Positions 38,601-42,516 are shown, counted from the stretch's first letter. The stretch: 64,000 nt of DNA from Pseudomonas parafulva (GCF_002021815.1 NZ_CP019952.1:155001-219000), one strand, 5' to 3'. The notes: a model not told the origin generated them from the letters alone. Numbers and translations are program-made.

Positions 38601-40876
38601 CCGACGACAGCTTCCTGGTCAATATCGGTGGCAAGACCGTGGTCACGGCCACGTGGGGCGGCGGCGGCCAGGTGACGGGGTCGTTCACGCCTACGGCGAC
38701 CGGCTACTACCCGATCGAGGTCTACCATGCCAACCAGTCCGGCCCGGGCAGCTATGATCTGAACATTCAGGTCGGCTCTGGCGGCGTGACCGACCTGAGC
38801 AGCGCAAACATCCGCATGTACCAGAACGTGACCGAGATGGCCAACGCTGGTCTGAGCGTGTCAGACGCGCACACGGTCAACGGCCAAACCTACTACGATG
38901 GCTACAAGCTCAACGAAGGCCCAGAGAACGGTACGGTGAAACTGGTCGGTATCTCGACTGCCCTGACCGATACCGACGGTTCCGAGACGCTGAGTGTCAA
39001 GCTATCCGGCATCCCGGCGGGGGCGGTGGTCAGCGATGGTGCTGGCCATACCGCTACCGTTGGCGCCAGTGGCGTCGATGTGACCGGTTGGAAGTTGGGC
39101 AGCCTCACCATCAAGCCACCGGCCTACTACCAAGGCCAGTTCGACGTGAAGGTCACCTCTACCTCCACGGAGAGCGTGGGCGGCAGCAAGGCGGTCAACG
39201 AAGGCACGATCAAGGTCACGGTGTACCCTGATACCTACTCGGCGACCAACCTCACGGCCGAGAGCGATACGTTCACCGGAACGGGCGCCAACGAGATCAT
39301 CGTCGCCGACATCAGCGGCCTGCATGTGGTCCCAGGTCAGAACTACAACCTGGCCTTCATCGTGGATACCTCGGGCAGCATGAAGGACTCCGTGGACCCT
39401 GCGCAGAAAGCACTGCAGTCGGTCTTCACCACGCTGTCCAACAGCGTCAAAGGGGCAACGTCCGGCACGGTCAACGTGTTGCTGGTGGACTTCGCCACTC
39501 AGGTGAAATCCACCGTTGCGGTCAACCTGTCCGACAGCAATGCCCTGCAGACGCTGAAAAATGCCCTGACGGCCATGACGGCCAAAGGTGGCACCAACTA
39601 CGAGGACGCCTTCAAGACGACGGCCAACTGGTTCCAGAACCTCAAGGATTCTGGCGTTACCGGCAACAATCAGACGTTCTTCATCACCGACGGCGAGCCA
39701 ACTTACTACCAGACCGGTGAGCGTGGTAACCCGGCGCTGCTCAGCAGCAAGGGCATCATGATGGATGCTTACCTGTCGTCCATTAACTACAAGCTCGGCC
39801 AGACCGTGAACGTCAACCTGGACAGCAGCAACGTCCTGAACATTGACAGCTCGGGGTACCTTACGGTTACCAGATACGGCTTCTGGAGCTCGACCCAGAC
39901 GTTGTCAGGCACATTGCACGCGCAGGGCGACGGCACTTATGAGCTGTCCAGCCTGGCAGGCCAGGGCAGCTACGCCGATGCTGACACGATTACCAACTCC
40001 CAGAACGCGTATGCGTTACTCAAAGGGTTGTCGCCCACCATCGAGGCGATCGGCATCGGCAGCGGCGTCAACACCGATGACCTCAAGCCGTACGACTCCG
40101 ATGGCAAACCGCAGAGCAACATCGATGCCTCCAACCTGGCCAACGCCATTCTGGGCCACACCGAGGCCATCCAGCCTGGTAGTGACACCGTCAATGGTGG
40201 CGATGGCAACGACATCCTGTTCGGCGACGTGATCACCATGCCGTCGGTGGCGGGTAACGGTATCGAAGCGCTGCAGAACTATGTGGCGATGAAAACCGGT
40301 GTCGATGCCAGCGCGGTGGACAGCAAGGCGATGCACCAGTACATCTCCGAGCACTACACCGAGTTCGATATCTCCGGGCCCAATGGCGGCAACGACATCC
40401 TGTCGGGCGGTAACGGTAACGACATCCTGTTCGGTCAGGGCGGCAACGACATCCTCGATGGTGGCAAGGGTAATGACATCCTGCTGGGTGGCTCGGGTAA
40501 CGACACCCTCATCGGCGGCCCGGGTAACGACATCCTGATCGGCGGCAGCGGTGCCGATACCTTCGTCTGGAAGGCCGGCGATTATGGCAATGACGTCATC
40601 AAGGACTTCAACCGCTCCGAAGGTGACCGCATCGACCTCAAGGACCTGCTGCAAGGCGAGAAAGGCAGCACCATCGACAACTACCTCAAGCTGTCGACCG
40701 TGGAGGGCACCACGACGCTGCAGGTCAGCAGCGAAGGCAAGCTCAACACCGATGGCGGGCTGGCCAACGCTGACGTCACCATCAAGCTCGAAGGTGTGAA
40801 CTGGTCCAACCAGACGATCAACTCGTTGATCAGCGGTGCCGACCCGACCATCATCATCCACAACAAAGACAGCTGA
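14636..40876 (+). CDS. lapA: LapA, giant RTX surface adhesin (8,746 residues)
   Basis: Type I-secreted biofilm adhesin. The start is ATG 14636 (MSSVVAIVKSIVGQVIAVSP, the LapA N-terminal signature) with GGAGAG six bases upstream; the frame is open from 14588 but that earlier ATG lacks support. Residues 1 to about 105 are the outer-membrane retention module. TAAG at 107-110 is the LapG cleavage motif. Repeat family 1 covers 281-1880 (16 units of 100 residues). Family 2 covers about 1881-6556 (units of 223/224). Family 3 covers about 6557-7648 (five units of about 217). All are Ig-like, beta-rich and poor in Cys. Then come a Calx-beta-like segment (TEGETAHYTLTLSNPSQ), a cadherin-like segment (VTDPDGNTG), a PA14/GLEYA-like segment (GLIYLEAGKTYTFSGTADDS), a von Willebrand A domain with MIDAS DTSGS at 8244-8248, and RTX repeats from 8521 ending in the T1SS C-terminal domain. 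KT2440 LapA is about 8,680 residues, so this allele is slightly longer. Confidence 0.98.
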   Translation: MSSVVAIVKSIVGQVIAVSPEGIRRVLIEGDRLLAGEQVLTGPGGAVTLELADGRLLDLGRDTQWSADTPDSSTDLGQAAAQAAPSVEELQQAIAAGADPTTDLEATAAGPTAAGGGAAGGGHSFVMLEETAGSVDPTIGFPTEGLGFAAAAAPVEVAGTTADNRVTAPTTGTTVATTLVVGATPSISEAGGVIVYTATVGQAPSSDLLITLANGSVIVIPAGQTTGSVNVVIPPKDTPYIDGGQISTTVTGTSGGSGISVTPPQGPLVTEITDTIDVTTATLTATPSVTEGGVITYTVTLTNPAQTPVTVTLSNGQVITVEAGKTQGSIDFQTPANDVYNNGSTVSVTIDSATGGNFEQLTPNPAAAVTTINDSIDTTTATLTASPSVTEGGVITYTVTLTNPAQTPVTVILSNGQVITVEAGKTQGSIDFQTPANDVYNNGSTVSVTIDSATGGNFEQLTPNPTPAVTTINDSIDTTTATLTASPSVTEGGVITYTVTLTNPAQTPVTVTLSNGQVITVEAGKTQGSIDFQTPANDVYNNGSTVSVTIDSATGGNFEQLTPNPTPAVTTINDSIDTTTATLTASPSVTEGGVITYTVTLTNPAQTPVTVTLSNGQVITVEAGKTQGSIDFQTPANDVYNNGSTVSVTIDSATGGNFEQLTPNPTPAVTTINDSIDTTTATLTASPSVTEGGVITYTVTLTNPAQTPVTVTLSNGQVITVEAGKTQGSIDFQIPANDVYNNGSTVSVTIDSAAGGNFEQLTPNPTPAVTTINDSIDTTTATLTASPSVTEGGVITYTVTLTNPAQTPVTVTLSNGQVITVEAGKTQGSIDFQTPANDVYNNGSTVSVTIDSATGGNFEQLTPNPAAAVTTINDSIDTTTATLTANPSVTEGGVITYTVTLTNPAQTPVTVTLSNGQVITVEAGKTQGSIDFQTPANDVYNNGSTVSVTIDSATGGNFEQLTPNPTPAVTTINDSIDTTTATLTASPSVTEGGVITYTVTLTNPAQTPVIVTLSNGQVITVEAGKTQGSIDFQIPANDVYNNGSTVSVTIDSATGGNFEQLTPNPTPAVTTINDSIDTTTATLTASPSVTEGGVITYTVTLTNPAQTPVTVTLSNGQVITVEAGKTQGSIDFQTPANDVYNNGSTVSVTIDSAAGGNFEQLTPNPTPAVTTINDSIDTTTATLTASPSVTEGGVITYTVTLTNPAQTPVTVTLSNGQVITVEAGKTQGSIDFQTPANDVYNNGSTVSVTIDSATGGNFEQLTPNPAAAVTTINDSIDTTTATLTANPSVTEGGVITYTVTLTNPAQTPVTVTLSNGQVITVEAGKTQGSIDFQTPANDVYNNGSTVSVTIDSATGGNFEQLTPNPTPAVTTINDSIDTTTATLTASPSVTEGGVITYTVTLTNPAQTPVTVTLSNGQVITVEAGKTQGSIDFQTPANDVYNNGSTVSVTIDSATGGNFEQLTPNPTPAVTTINDSIDTTTATLTASPSVTEGGVITYTVTLTNPAQTPVTVTLSNGQVITVEAGKTQGSIDFQTPANDVYNNGSTVSVTIDSATGGNFEQLTPNPAAAVTTINDSIDTTTATLTASPSVTEGGVITYTVTLTNPAQTPVTVTLSNGQVITVEAGKTQGSIDFQTPANDVYNNGSTVSVTIDSATGGNFEQLTPSPTPAVTTINDSIDTTTATLTASPSVTEGGVITYTVTLTNPAQTPVTVTLSNGQVITVEAGKTQGSIDFQTPANDVYNNGSTVSVTIDSATGGNFEQLTPNPTPAVTTINDSIDTTTATLTANPSVTEGGVITYTVTLTNPAQTPVTVTLSNGQVITVEAGKTQGSIDFQTPANDVYNNGSTVSVTIDSATGGNFEELTANPTPASTVINDSIDTVTVSIVSNGNVTEDQQPSFTVKVSQALDRPLTVTLSNGDKVTIEAGKTEVEYKLAAQGDDVIKDPGSVTLGVTDASVPGATFENLVIGGPATVEISDTISEVIATLTADKTTVTEGGQVTYTVTLSNAQGLPVTQHGALTFTLTDGTKVTIPANSVAGSTTIAVGDDVYMGGQPALVNKLESVSGGDNFEKLTLGNEVVTTTVTDEPGSGTPGTGNQGDLVLVTITADQNSVAENVKPTFTVQINKALANDLVVTLSNNAQVTIKAGQTAVSYEHAAQGDDVYKDSGEISLGIKSAADAGGRTFENLQLGNDASVKVTDTIDEVVAKLTATTSVAEGGEITYTVTLTNKDGLPINNHAELYFHLKDGTTVVVPANSTVGSATATAPDNVYVGTNPAVVNSIESVSGADAWKFEQLTLDKTQVSTEVTDEPGSGTPGTGNQGDLVLVTITADQNSVAENVKPTFTIQINKALANDLVVTLSNNAQVTIKAGQTAVSYEHAAQGDDVYKDSGEISLGIKSAADAGGRTFENLQLGNDASVKVTDTIDEVVAKLTATTSVAEGGEITYTVTLTNKDGLPINNHAELYFHLKDGTTVVVPANSTVGSATATAPDNVYVGTNPAVVNSIESVSGADAWKFEQLTLDKTQVSTEVTDEPGSGTPGTGNQGDLVLVTITADQNSVAENVKPTFTIQINKALANDLVVTLSNNAQVTIKAGQTAVSYEHAAQGDDVYKDSGEISLGIKSAADAGGRTFENLQLGNDASVKVTDTIDEVVAKLTATTSVAEGGEITYTVTLTNKDGLPINNHAELYFHLKDGTTVVVPANSTVGSATATAPDNVYVGTNPAVVNSIESVSGADAWKFEQLTLDKTQVSTEVTDEPGSGTPGTGNQGDLVLVTITADQNSVAENVKPTFTIQINKALANDLVVTLSNNAQVTIKAGQTAVSYEHAAQGDDVYKDSGEISLGIKSAADAGGRTFENLQLGNDASVKVTDTIDEVVAKLTATDSVTEGGQITYTVTLTNKDGLPIDKHGALTFTLDDGKTVITIPANGTTGSVTVTAPDNDYVGANDPVVKSIASVTGADVGKFEQLTLDKTPVSTQVTDEPGSGTPGTDNQGNQVLVTIAADQISVAENVKPTFTVQINKALANDLVVTLSNNEKVTIKAGETSAQYTHAAQGDDVYKDSGEISLGIKSAADAGGRTFENLQLGNDASVKVTDTIDEVVAKLTATDSVTEGGQITYTVTLTNKDGLPIDKHGALTFTLDDGKTTITIPANGTTGSVTVTAPNNVYVGANDPVVKAIATVTGADVGKFEKLTLDTTPVSTAVTDEPGSGTPGTGNQGDQVLVTITADQTSVAENVKPTFTVQINKALANDLVVTLSNNAQVTIKAGQTAVSYEHAAQGDDVYKDSGEISLGIKSAADAGGRTFENLQLGNDASVKVTDTIDEVVAKLTATDSVTEGGQITYTVTLTNKDGLPIDKHGALTFTLDDGKTTITIPANGTTGSVTVTAPNNVYVGANDPVVKAIATVTGADVGKFEKLTLDTTPVSTAVTDEPGSGTPGTGNQGDQVLVTITADQTSVAENVKPTFTVQINKALANDLVVTLSNNAQVTIKAGQTAVSYEHAAQGDDVYKDSGEISLGIKSAADAGGRTFENLQLGNDASVKVTDTIDEVVAKLTATDSVTEGGQITYTVTLTNKDGLPIDKHGALTFTLDDGKTTITIPANGTTGSVTVTAPNNVYVGANDPVVKAIATVTGADVGKFEKLTLDTTPVSTAVTDEPGSGTPGTSNEGDLVQVTITADQTSVAENVKPTFTVQINKALANDLVVTLSNNAQVTIKAGQTAVSYEHAAQGDDVYKDSGEISLGIKSAADAGGRTFENLQLGNEASVKVTDTIDEVVAKLTATDSVTEGGQITYTVTLTNKDGLPIDKHGALTFTLDDGKTVITIPANGTTGSVTVTAPDNDYVGANDPVVKSIASVAGADVGKFEQLTLDKTPVSTQVIDEPGSGTPGTDNQGDQVLVTITADQTSVAENVKPTFTVQINKALANDLVVTLSNNAQVTIKAGQTAVSYEHAAQGDDVYKDSGEISLGIKSAADAGGRTFENLQLGNDASVKVTDTIDEVVAKLTATDSVTEGGQITYTVTLTNKDGLPIDKHGALTFTLDDGKTVITIPANGTTGSVTVTAPDNVYVGANDPVVKSIASVVGADVGKFEQLTLDKTPVTTQVTDEPGSGVPGTGNQGDLVHVTITADQTSVAENVKPTFTVHVNTALANDLVVTLSNNEKVTIKAGETSVQYTHAAQGDDVYKDSGEISLGIKSAADAGGRTFENLQLGNDASVKVTDTIDEVVAKLTATDSVTEGGQITYTVTLTNKDGLPIDKHGALTFTLDDGKTVITIPANSTTGSVTVTAPDNDYVGANDPVVKSIASVAGADVGKFEQLTLDKTPVSTQVIDEPGSGTPGTDNQGDQVLVTITADQTSVAENVKPTFTVQINKALANDLVVTLSNNAQVTIKAGQTAVSYEHAAQGDDVYKDAGEISLGIKSAADAGGRTFENLQLGGEASVKVTDTIDEVVAKLTATDSVTEGGQITYTVTLTNKDGLPIDKHGALTFTLDDGKTVITIPANGTTGSVTVTAPDNVYVGANDPVVKSIASVAGADVGKFEQLTLDKTPVTTQVTDEPGSGVPGTGNQGDLVHVTITADQTSVAENVKPTFTVHVNTALANDLVVTLSNNEKVTIKAGETSAQYTHAAQGDDVYKDSGEISLGIKSAADVGGRTFENLQLGNDASVKVTDTIDEVVAKLTATTSVAEGGEITYTVTLTNKDGLPINNHAELYFHLKDGTTVVVPANSTVGSATATAPDNVYVGTNPAVVNSIESVSGADAWKFEQLTLDKTQVSTEVTDEPGSGTPGTGNQGDLVLVTVTADQTSVAENVKPTFTVQINKALANDLVVTLSNNAQVTIKAGQTAVSYEHAAQGDDVYKDSGEISLGIKSAADAGGRTFENLQLGSEASVKVTDTIDEVVAKLTATDSVTEGGQITYTVTLTNIDGLPIDKHGALTFTLDDGKTVITIPANGTTGSVTVTAPDNDYVGANDPVVKSIASVVGADVGKFEQLTLDKTPVTTQVTDEPGSGTPGSGNQGDQVLVTITADQTSVAENVKPTFTVQINKALANDLVVTLSNNAQVTIKAGQTAVSYEHAAQGDDVYKDSGEISLGIKSAADAGGRTFENLQLGGEASVKVTDTIDEVVAKLTATDSVTEGGQITYTVTLTNKNGLPIDKHGALTFTLDDGKTVITIPANGTTGSVTVTAPDNVYVGANDPVVKSIATVTGADVGKFEQLTLDKTPVSTQVTDEPGSGTPGTGNQGDLVHVTITADQTSVAENVKPTFTVHVNTALANDLVVTLSNNEKVTIKAGETSAQYTHAAQGDDVYKDSGEISLGIKSAADVGGRTFENLQLGNDASVKVTDTIDEVVAKLTATTSVAEGGEITYTVTLTNKDGLPINNHAELYFHLKDGTTVVVPANSTVGSATATAPDNVYVGTNPAVVNSIESVSGADAWKFEQLTLDKTQVSTEVTDEPGSGTPGTGNQGDLVLVTVTADQTSVAENVKPTFTVQINKALANDLVVTLSNNAQVTIKAGQTAVSYEHAAQGDDVYKDSGEISLGIKSAADAGGRTFENLQLGGEASVKVTDTIDEVVAKLTATDSVTEGGQITYTVTLTNKDGLPIDKHGALTFTLDDGKTTITIPANGTTGSVTVTAPDNDYVGANDPVVKSIATVTGADVGKFEQLTLDKTPVSTQVTDEPGSGTPGTGNQGNQVLVTITADQTSVAENVKPTFTVQINKALANDLVVTLSNNAQVTIKAGQTAVSYEHAAQGDDVYKDSGEISLGIKSAADAGGRTFENLQLGNDASVKVTDTIDEVVAKLTATDSVTEGGQITYTVTLTNKDGLPINNHAELYFHLKDGTTVVVPANSTVGSATATAPDNVYVGTNPAVVNSIESVSGADAWKFEQLTLDKTQVSTEVTDEPGSGTPGTGNQGDLVLVTVTADQTSVAENVKPTFTVQINKALANDLVVTLSNNAQVTIKAGQTAVSYEHAAQGDDVYKDSGEISLGIKSAADAGGRTFENLQLGNDASVKVTDTIDEVVAKLTATDSVTEGGQITYTVTLTNKDGLPIDKHGALTFTLDDGKTVITIPANGTTGSVTVTAPDNDYVGANDPVVKSIASVAGADVGKFEQLTLDKTPVSTQVTDEPGSGTPGTGNQGDQVLVTITADQTTVAENVKPTFTVQINKALANDLVVTLSNNAQVTIKAGQTAVSYEHAAQGDDVYKDSGEISLGIKSAADAGGRTFENLQLGNDASVKVTDTIDEVVAKLTATDSVTEGGQITYTVTLTNKDGLPIDKHGALTFTLDDGKTVITIPANGTTGSVTVTAPDNVYVGANDPVVKSIASVAGADVGKFEQLTLDKTPVTTQVTDEPGSGVPGTGNQGDLVHVTITADQTSVAENVKPTFTVHVNTALANDLVVTLSNNEKVTIKAGETSVQYTHAAQGDDVYKDSGEISLGIKSAADAGGRTFENLQLGNEASVKVTDTIDEVVAKLTATDSVAEGGQITYTVTLTNKDGLPIDKHGALTFTLDDGKTTITIPANGTTGSVTVIAPDNVYIGANDPVVKSIAAVSGPDVWKFEQLTLDKTPVSTAVTDEPGSGMPGNDNQGDLVLVNIVANQVSVNEATPPLFTLTLNRVLDKDLTVTLSNNATVVFKAGETSKSYVAPAQGDDVFKDEGKIQIGIVKAEVPNATFENLVLGAPASVDVTDTISKVTAVLAVDNTSVVEGGKITYTVTLISEDSDLPVTGHGGVTVTLTGGTQVFIAAGSATGTVTINAPDDVYVGGQPAVTKSITDITVAGAKQFENLVADKSPVTTTVHDEPAGQGDLVQVNIVANQVSVNEATAPTFTLSLNRALDKDLTVTLSNNATVVFKAGEMTKTYTAAAQGDDVFKDEGKIEVGIVKAEVPNATFENLVIGGPASVNVTDTISKVTAVLAVDNTTVTEGGKITYTVTLVSEDNNLPVTGHGGVTVTLTGGTQVFIAAGSASGTVSINAPDDVYVGGQPAITKAITDISVAGDKQFENLVANKSPVTTTVTDEPAGQGDLVQVNIVADQASVNEATAPTFTLSLNRALDKDLTVTLSNNATVVFKAGEMTKTYTAAAQGDDVFKDEGKLEIGIAKAEVPNAKFENLVLGAPASVNITDTISKVTAVLAVDNTTVAEGGKITYTVTLVSEDNNLPVTGHGGVTVTLTGGTQVFIAAGSASGTVSINAPDDVYVGGQPAITKAITDISVAGDKQFENLVASKAAVTTTVTDEPAGQGDLVQVNIAADQVSVNEATAPTFTLSLNRALDKDLTVTLSNNATVVFKAGEMTKTYTAAAQGDDVFKDEGKLEIGIAKAEVPNAKFENLVLGSPASVNITDTISKVTAVLAVDNTTVAEGGKITYTVTLVSEDTNLPVTGHGGVTVTLTGGTQVFIAAGSASGTVTINAPDDVYVGGQPAIIKAITDLTVAGDKQFENLVASKNTVTTAVTDEPAGQGDLVLVNIVANQASVNEATPPLFTLTLNRVLDKDLTVTLSNNATVVFKAGETSKSYVAPAQGDDVFKDEGKLEIGITKAEVPNAKFENLVLGAPASVNITDTISKVTAVLAVDNTTVVEGGKITYTVTLVSEDTSLPVTGHGGVTVTLTGGTQVFIAAGSASGTVSINAPDDVYVGGQPAITKAITDISVAGDKQFESLVGSKTAVTTTVTDEPSGQGDVTTVGISGTTSLTEGETAHYTLTLSNPSQSEVTVTLSYSGTAKNGEDFTGVTTVKIPANSSGVTFDVPTIDDKLVEGTENFTVKIESATGGNFENLQVNGSKGSVTTAILDNDNLPVSPGGAVYGVEDTDYVFAWGDFKVTDPDGNTGLAVTITSLPAAGSLKYFNGSSWTNVTVGQVISQADIAASKLKFVPLLNQSGADGYGGTGVGNQQADYAQFKYKPNDGTNLGTETTMKVDISPVADMPTLAIGSADVVSKGLTKEVWTTLKDLGTNGNGITGDALKTVFANSGSATSSATTTNVQSDGSVNGGSGSKTSGLIYLEAGKTYTFSGTADDSFLVNIGGKTVVTATWGGGGQVTGSFTPTATGYYPIEVYHANQSGPGSYDLNIQVGSGGVTDLSSANIRMYQNVTEMANAGLSVSDAHTVNGQTYYDGYKLNEGPENGTVKLVGISTALTDTDGSETLSVKLSGIPAGAVVSDGAGHTATVGASGVDVTGWKLGSLTIKPPAYYQGQFDVKVTSTSTESVGGSKAVNEGTIKVTVYPDTYSATNLTAESDTFTGTGANEIIVADISGLHVVPGQNYNLAFIVDTSGSMKDSVDPAQKALQSVFTTLSNSVKGATSGTVNVLLVDFATQVKSTVAVNLSDSNALQTLKNALTAMTAKGGTNYEDAFKTTANWFQNLKDSGVTGNNQTFFITDGEPTYYQTGERGNPALLSSKGIMMDAYLSSINYKLGQTVNVNLDSSNVLNIDSSGYLTVTRYGFWSSTQTLSGTLHAQGDGTYELSSLAGQGSYADADTITNSQNAYALLKGLSPTIEAIGIGSGVNTDDLKPYDSDGKPQSNIDASNLANAILGHTEAIQPGSDTVNGGDGNDILFGDVITMPSVAGNGIEALQNYVAMKTGVDASAVDSKAMHQYISEHYTEFDISGPNGGNDILSGGNGNDILFGQGGNDILDGGKGNDILLGGSGNDTLIGGPGNDILIGGSGADTFVWKAGDYGNDVIKDFNRSEGDRIDLKDLLQGEKGSTIDNYLKLSTVEGTTTLQVSSEGKLNTDGGLANADVTIKLEGVNWSNQTINSLISGADPTIIIHNKDS
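14954..14980 (+). other. LapG cleavage region in LapA: two adjacent TAAG motifs
   Basis: The codons for T107-A-A-G110 lie at 14954-14965 and for T112-A-A-G115 at 14969-14980, separated by one Pro. In P. fluorescens LapG cuts between the two alanines of TAAG at 107-110, so the first motif is at the known position. A Gly/Ala-rich linker follows (GGGAAGGG). Confidence 0.85.
15476..20275 (+). repeat. lapA repeat family 1: 16 tandem units of exactly 300 bp
   Basis: Units start every 300 bp from 15476 to 19976 with no indel. Each encodes 100 residues beginning TATLTASPSVTEGGVITYTV and ending near TINDSIDTT. Units differ at few sites: TASP/TANP/TATP, NPTPAV/NPAAAV, FQTP/FQIP, SATGG/SAAGG. There is higher-order duplication: the segment near 16921-17580 recurs 1,200 bp (four units) later at 18121-18780 almost unchanged. 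The last unit diverges at its end (EELTANPTPAST). Confidence 0.97.
20276..34303 (+). repeat. lapA repeat family 2: 20 units of 669 or 672 bp after one diverged lead unit
   Basis: The lead unit (20276-20881) is diverged. Counted at the GACGAGCCAGG (DEPG) junction, units begin at 20882, 21551, 22220, 22889, 23561, 24233, 24905, 25577, 26249, 26921, 27593, 28265, 28934, 29606, 30278, 30947, 31619, 32288, 32960 and 33632. The first half of a unit comes mainly as QINKALAND..NNAQ or HVNTALAND..NNEK. The second half comes as NNHAELYFHLKDG (669-bp units: 1, 2, 3, 12, 15, 17) or DKHGALTFTLDDG (672-bp units). The halves are combined in different ways along the array, giving a mosaic. Confidence 0.96.
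34304..37579 (+). repeat. lapA repeat family 3: five units, the last four exactly 651 bp
   Basis: DEP junctions fall at 34304, 34976, 35627, 36278, 36929 and 37580. The first unit is 672 bp because it keeps the GSGMPGNDN linker of family 2; the others have the shorter AGQGD linker. Typical content is NIVANQVSVNEAT, LSNNATVVFKAGE, DDVFKDEGK and TGHGGVTVTLTGGTQVFIAA. The layout parallels family 2 (two Ig-like halves), so the families share ancestry, but nucleotide identity between them is visibly lower. Confidence 0.95.
40196..40562 (+). repeat. RTX calcium-binding nonapeptide repeats in the LapA C-terminus
   Basis: One isolated motif, GGDGNDILFGD (residue 8521 onward), is followed after about 55 residues by a block of at least five GGxGNDxLxG repeats (GGNGNDILFGQGGNDILDGG and following) ending in GGSGADTFVWKAGDYGND. 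This is the calcium-folded secretion end recognised by type I systems. Confidence 0.93.
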
Positions 40877-40885
40877 TGGCCCATC

Positions 40886-40915
40886 ACCGGGGCAACCGTA
40901 AAAGGTTGCCCCGGT
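40886..40915 (+). terminator. Terminator after lapA
   Basis: Perfect 12-bp arms ACCGGGGCAACC (40886-40897) and GGTTGCCCCGGT (40904-40915) with a GTAAAA loop, beginning 10 bp after the lapA stop. Only a weak T-run follows. Confidence 0.75.
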
Positions 40916-41062
40916 ATGTCTTCACCTGGCGCAACTGCCTGGGCAGGCCTTCCCGCCACGCACTCACACAGCGCATACTTTCGCGCCGCATCCACGCGTA
41001 CGGCGCTTTTTGCCTATGCTGCTGTCTACCCTGAAGGAATCCATGTGACGAGGGACATCGCC

Positions 41063-41404
41063 ATGTTCTACGTGCAACGCGACGCCGCTGGCCAGTTGCA
41101 GCGAGTGGAAGCTGCTGCGTTCGACGAATTTACCGAAATGCTTCCGGCCGACCATGCCGACATCCAGGAATGGTTTGCCGATGACGTCGTGGAAAACAGC
41201 CTCAATCAGCTCAAGCAAAGCGACCTGGACATGATCCGGGTGCTTGAAGACCTGATCGATGTCCTGACCGCCAAAGGCGTGTTCAAGATCACCGATCTGC
41301 CACCTGGCGCCCGGGCCAAACTGCTCAACCGTTCGACGGCGCGCAAGGCGCTGAGCAGCCTCAACAACCTGATAGATGAAGAAGAAGAGAGTGGCCTGAT
41401 CTGA
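41063..41404 (+). CDS. Small conserved Pseudomonas protein of unknown function
   Basis: Soluble protein of 113 residues. It is acidic at the C-terminus (LIDEEEESGLI) and mostly helical by its pattern. It begins MFYVQRDAAGQLQRVE; I recall similar Pseudomonas proteins carrying the misleading label 'tryptophan synthase subunit beta', but nothing here suggests a PLP enzyme. ATG 41063 has GAGG nine bases upstream. An alternative GTG at 41045 has a stronger GAAGGA. The long frame back to 40916 overlaps the lapA terminator and is unlikely to be translated. It follows lapA on the same strand but is probably transcribed separately. Confidence 0.8.
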   Translation: MFYVQRDAAGQLQRVEAAAFDEFTEMLPADHADIQEWFADDVVENSLNQLKQSDLDMIRVLEDLIDVLTAKGVFKITDLPPGARAKLLNRSTARKALSSLNNLIDEEEESGLI

Positions 41405-41600
41405 CACCCAGCCCATGCACAGACCGGACTATGGTTATGCTTTAAAGGTATTTAAAATATATTTCTTATGACCTTATAGTTCACTCACTGCGTACCCGTC
41501 GACCAATCGATGCGCCGCACGACTCGAACCCACACGGGAGTCCCCCGTGCGTTTCCGATCGTCGCGCGTCATGAAGTCGCGCACTGCGTGGGAGTGAAAC

Positions 41601-42500
41601 ATGCCAGCTGCCTTGAACGCCCTGTCGCTCATCGATAGCGCGCCGTCACAACTTTTTGAAGTCCACCCGTTCGCCGGCGCCGTCGGCGCCGAAGTCATCG
41701 GCCTCGACCTATCCAGGCCGCTCAATGCCCAGGACTTCGCGCGTATTCATCGCGCTCACCTCGATCATCATGTTCTGGTTTTTCGCGATCAGCGCATCAC
41801 GCCTGAGCAGCAGATCGCGTTCAGCCGCCGCTTTGGCGAACTGCAGATTCATGTGCTCAAGCAGTTCCTGCTCCAGGGGCACCCTGAAATCCTGATTGTT
41901 TCCAACATCATCGAGAACGGCCAGAACATCGGCCTGGGCGATGCGGGCAAGTTCTGGCACTCGGACCTCTCCTACAAGGCACTGCCCAGCTTGGGCTCGA
42001 TGCTGCATGCCCAGGAACTCCCCGACGAGGGCGGGGACACGTTGTTCGCCGACATGCACAAGGCCTGGGACGCAGTACCCGCTGCGCTACGCACACTGGT
42101 AGCCGGGCGCAGTGCCGCTCATTCCTACACAGCCCGCTACGCCGAAACCCGATTCGAAGGCAATTGGCGCCCTGCACTGACAGCCGAGCAACTGGCTCAG
42201 GTGCAGGAAGTCATCCACCCCGTCGTGCGTACCCACCCCGAAACCGGTCGCCAGGCATTGTTCGTCAGTGAAGGGTTCACCACCCGCATCGTCGGGCTGC
42301 CGGAGGACGAAAGCCGGGATGTCCTGCAGCAGCTGTATGCCTTGAGCGTGCTGGAGCACAACGTCTACCGCCATCAATGGCAGCCCCACGACCTGGTGTT
42401 CTGGGATAACCGCTCCCTGATCCACCTGGCTGCCGGTTGCCCTGCACACCTGCGGCGCAAGCTCTACCGCACCACCATCCAGGGCGATGCCCCGTTCTGA
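41601..42500 (+). CDS. TauD/TfdA-family Fe(II)/2-oxoglutarate dioxygenase
   Basis: Cytosolic oxygenase of 299 residues. Such enzymes hydroxylate a substrate, often a sulfonate or sulfate ester, with 2-oxoglutarate, releasing sulfite or sulfate, an aldehyde or ketone, and succinate. The iron-binding triad is visible as His120 and Asp122 (KFWHSDLSY) and His275 (SLIHLAAG); the Arg-rich RRKLYRTT near 285-292 would bind 2-oxoglutarate. It is followed by an ABC importer of the SsuABC/TauABC type, so it probably acts on the imported compound. The N-terminal VHPFAGAVGAEVIGLDL is typical of the family. The substrate cannot be read from the sequence. Confidence 0.92.
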   Translation: MPAALNALSLIDSAPSQLFEVHPFAGAVGAEVIGLDLSRPLNAQDFARIHRAHLDHHVLVFRDQRITPEQQIAFSRRFGELQIHVLKQFLLQGHPEILIVSNIIENGQNIGLGDAGKFWHSDLSYKALPSLGSMLHAQELPDEGGDTLFADMHKAWDAVPAALRTLVAGRSAAHSYTARYAETRFEGNWRPALTAEQLAQVQEVIHPVVRTHPETGRQALFVSEGFTTRIVGLPEDESRDVLQQLYALSVLEHNVYRHQWQPHDLVFWDNRSLIHLAAGCPAHLRRKLYRTTIQGDAPF

Positions 42501-42516
42501 CGACAAGGATTCCATC

